Of a DNA stretch of 58,592 nucleotides, positions 57,108 through 58,592 are shown one piece after another; the first letter of the stretch is position 1; every line of letters starts with the position of its first letter. The position numbers and the translations under genes were made by a program. Source of the stretch: Choanephora cucurbitarum (taxonomy: Eukaryota; Mucoromycota; Mucoromycetes; Mucorales; Choanephoraceae); NCBI GenBank assembly GCA_025331435.1, contig JAIWNI010000143.1, forward strand, positions 1 through 58,592, given 5' to 3'. The notes below the pieces were generated by a model. That model was not told the DNA's origin. It saw only the letters and a list, made by a program, of their open reading frames with translations, and made no database searches.

Positions 57108-58592
57108 TTTTAAGTTTTTTGTTGGGATGGTTTTTCTAAGAGAAGTTAAGAAAGAGAAGAGAATCAGTTGGTATTACAATCCTTGAGTTAGACAATCATT
57201 GCGGCGTACTGGATTTGCAGATACATATAAAATATTTTGTCTGTGCAAATGCTCCGACATTTGTACTGTCAGCGAGCTGCATACGGATTTTTATGTAAAT
57301 ACATATGCGAAAATTTGTCTGTGCAAATATTTTATGTATTTACAAATGCCATGCGTATCGGCGACTCATTACCTCTCAATGTCTATTCTTCATTTTAGGC
57401 CACAATATCATCAATAGAATGATATGAGTGAGCAGGTTTTATGCGCTTAAACGGCCGTTATGGCAAATAAGATCACTCAATAACGATCGGATATTAGAAT
57501 AATAATGGAGGCTTCTTTGATATTACAAGCGAATAGGATTCTTTTATTATTTACTACTCTAATTTTACATTTACTATATATGGACATTTCTTTAAGCTTT
57601 GCTTTTGATTTGAGGCTTTAATTTTCTTGACGTCGGTAAGAGTTGAAACCATTTTGGATTAAGCATTGCAACTTGAAAAGAACCTGATTATAGTCTTGAA
57701 TTCTTGAATTGCTTTACAGATAATAGCTGCTTTTTTGATTATCATAAGTGGAATGAGACTTATTGTAACCTGATGTGATCTGCATAAAGAAAGAAAATAG
57801 GGTAATATTAGAAAGAGTTTTTCAATATTGTCGCATATCGTCTTAACTACTTTCTTTACCTTTTACAACAGAGCAATGCCGATGAAAAGCGTAACCAAAC
57901 AGCCATAGAATTAACAAAATAGCCAGCAGTAGAAAGCCAATTGATGATGACTAGAGACGAGATGGCCAATAAGAAATCATACATACGATAGAAAAGGATT
58001 TCTATATTGAAAGAACAGAATTCATCAAAAGCGTTGTTAAATCTAAATTTTCTACTTAAAATTAAGTCAAAGAGTTTTTTTACCTGCTAATTTAAGTAAG
58101 ATGGTAACAGAATCAACTTGTAAAATGTAAGCAGAGCATAGTTTAGACATAGCTTAAATTCAGAGGTAACTATAAAATACAAGGTTAATACAAATCATTG
58201 TCATCAGGCAGTCAAGAAATAATTTAGGTTACATACTATTGCATTACCCTAAAGTTGAGAAGCTATTTCGACCAGAACTGACCACCTAAAGCTACACTAT
58301 TCGAAGGATAAGGCGCAAAGCTGTAAAGTTCAGTTAGTCATCGGATTGTTCTGGAGTAAGCCATTGAGTGGTAAGAATAAAAATGGCATTTCTCACCATC
58401 AAGCAAAGAGTAATCACAATAAATAATTTTTGTTGATTGCCTAGTTATACATGTATACATAAGACATTTGGCATAGTCTCCTTGTACGACATGTTCAGCA
58501 ATATATTTTTATCTTTTGTTCTCTGTATATTATTGCTTACCAACTAGTTAAGAAAAAAAGAAAGAAGGAAGAAAAGCTACTGCGAAAAAACA
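57108..58592. other. Right edge of window, upstream of CACTA transposase, no gene seen
   Basis: About 1.5 kb of AT-rich sequence. The only structure I see is the inverted repeat at 57201-57366. It should contain the transposase promoter. No Ty3 gag or reverse transcriptase sequence was noticed here. Confidence 0.5.
57201..57366. repeat. Imperfect inverted repeat with internal direct repeats
   Basis: Arms of roughly 30-40 bp (57201-57239 against the inverse of 57326-57366) share GGATTTGCAGATACATA / GGCATTTGTAAATACATA type sequence. TTTGTCTGTGCAAAT occurs twice in direct orientation inside (57236-57250 and 57314-57328). It lies about 95 bp upstream of the transposase start; either a small nested MITE or subterminal CACTA repeats. 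Confidence 0.6.

Larger units (their letters stand above)
53804..58592 (-). mobile_element. CACTA-type DNA transposon, left end in window, right end not seen
   Basis: Starts CACTATGG at 53804, right where Ty3 pol stops making sense. Next come three related units near 53821, 53842 and 53863, like CTAGAAAAATTCTA: CACTA elements have such subterminal repeats. The Tnp2-type transposase gene (53979-57107, minus strand) lies inside. I found no inverted CCATAGTG-like end up to 58592, so the other tip is probably outside. The assignment to CACTA rests on the tip, the repeats and the transposase together. Confidence 0.6.

Noticed and set aside
58290..58310. CACTATTCG as the other CACTA terminus
   Set aside because: It is in direct, not inverted, orientation relative to the left tip and has no subterminal repeats.

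Overview
The window looks like transposon-rich DNA from an early-diverging filamentous fungus, probably Mucoromycota/Mucorales. The evidence is eukaryotic genes with short (53-68 nt) GT-AG introns, AT-rich DNA full of homopolymer and pyrimidine/purine tracts, and transposon types common in those genomes: Helitrons, a chromodomain Ty3 element, a CACTA-type Tnp2 transposase and a MULE. The lineage call is inference; no rRNA or tRNA supports it. There are no bacterial-type operons, and almost every recognisable gene belongs to a mobile element.

Region by region. (1) 1-9.6 kb: gene-poor, with microsatellites, a fragment of a small TIR element and a family of ~98-bp direct repeats. (2) 9.61-10.45 kb: 13 short stem-loops with a constant 9-nt loop and co-varying arms. 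(3) 10.63-34.19 kb: two near-identical ~10.5-kb Helitron-like elements in head-to-tail tandem, separated by 36 bp of a T6C repeat. Each carries an intact five-exon RepHel gene (1,300 aa), a three-exon 263-aa gene of unknown function on the same strand, and a divergent seven-exon gene for a 501-aa AT-hook protein. Copy 1 also holds a complete 2,473-bp MULE (48-bp TIRs, 8-bp TSD) in the last intron of the AT-hook gene; copy 2 is the matching empty site. (4) 34.2-35.8 kb: a spliced gene with a PD-(D/E)XK-like motif whose 5' end is lost at the Helitron edge. (5) 35.87-36.5 kb: two MITE-like elements side by side. (6) 36.67-39.14 kb: two decayed host gene fragments meeting tail to tail, an M13 peptidase and a TBC/RabGAP protein. 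(7) 39.26-44.6 kb: a degenerate minus-strand Ty3 element. (8) 45.5-50.63 kb: an unrelated intronless Helitron RepHel with zinc knuckles, killed by two stop codons and by a 443-bp solo LTR inside its catalytic tyrosine motif. (9) 50.74-51.0 kb: GC-punctuated repeats, then (10) 51.02-53.8 kb: the 3' half of a second Ty3 chromovirus. (11) 53.8 kb to the right edge: a CACTA-type element that appears to have inserted into that Ty3 pol gene; its 882-codon transposase gene carries a 358-bp solo LTR with a 5-bp TSD.

The relative order of events can be read directly. Helitron tandem formation came before the MULE insertion. Ty3 element 2 was interrupted by CACTA, and CACTA was then hit by an LTR element that recombined to a solo LTR. 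Helitron 3 was likewise hit by another LTR element. The most unusual items are the intact tandem Helitrons with two unexplained accessory genes and the co-varying hairpin cluster beside them. All splice models were made by eye from GT/AG sites and reading-frame continuity; for the main genes the summed exons divide exactly by three.
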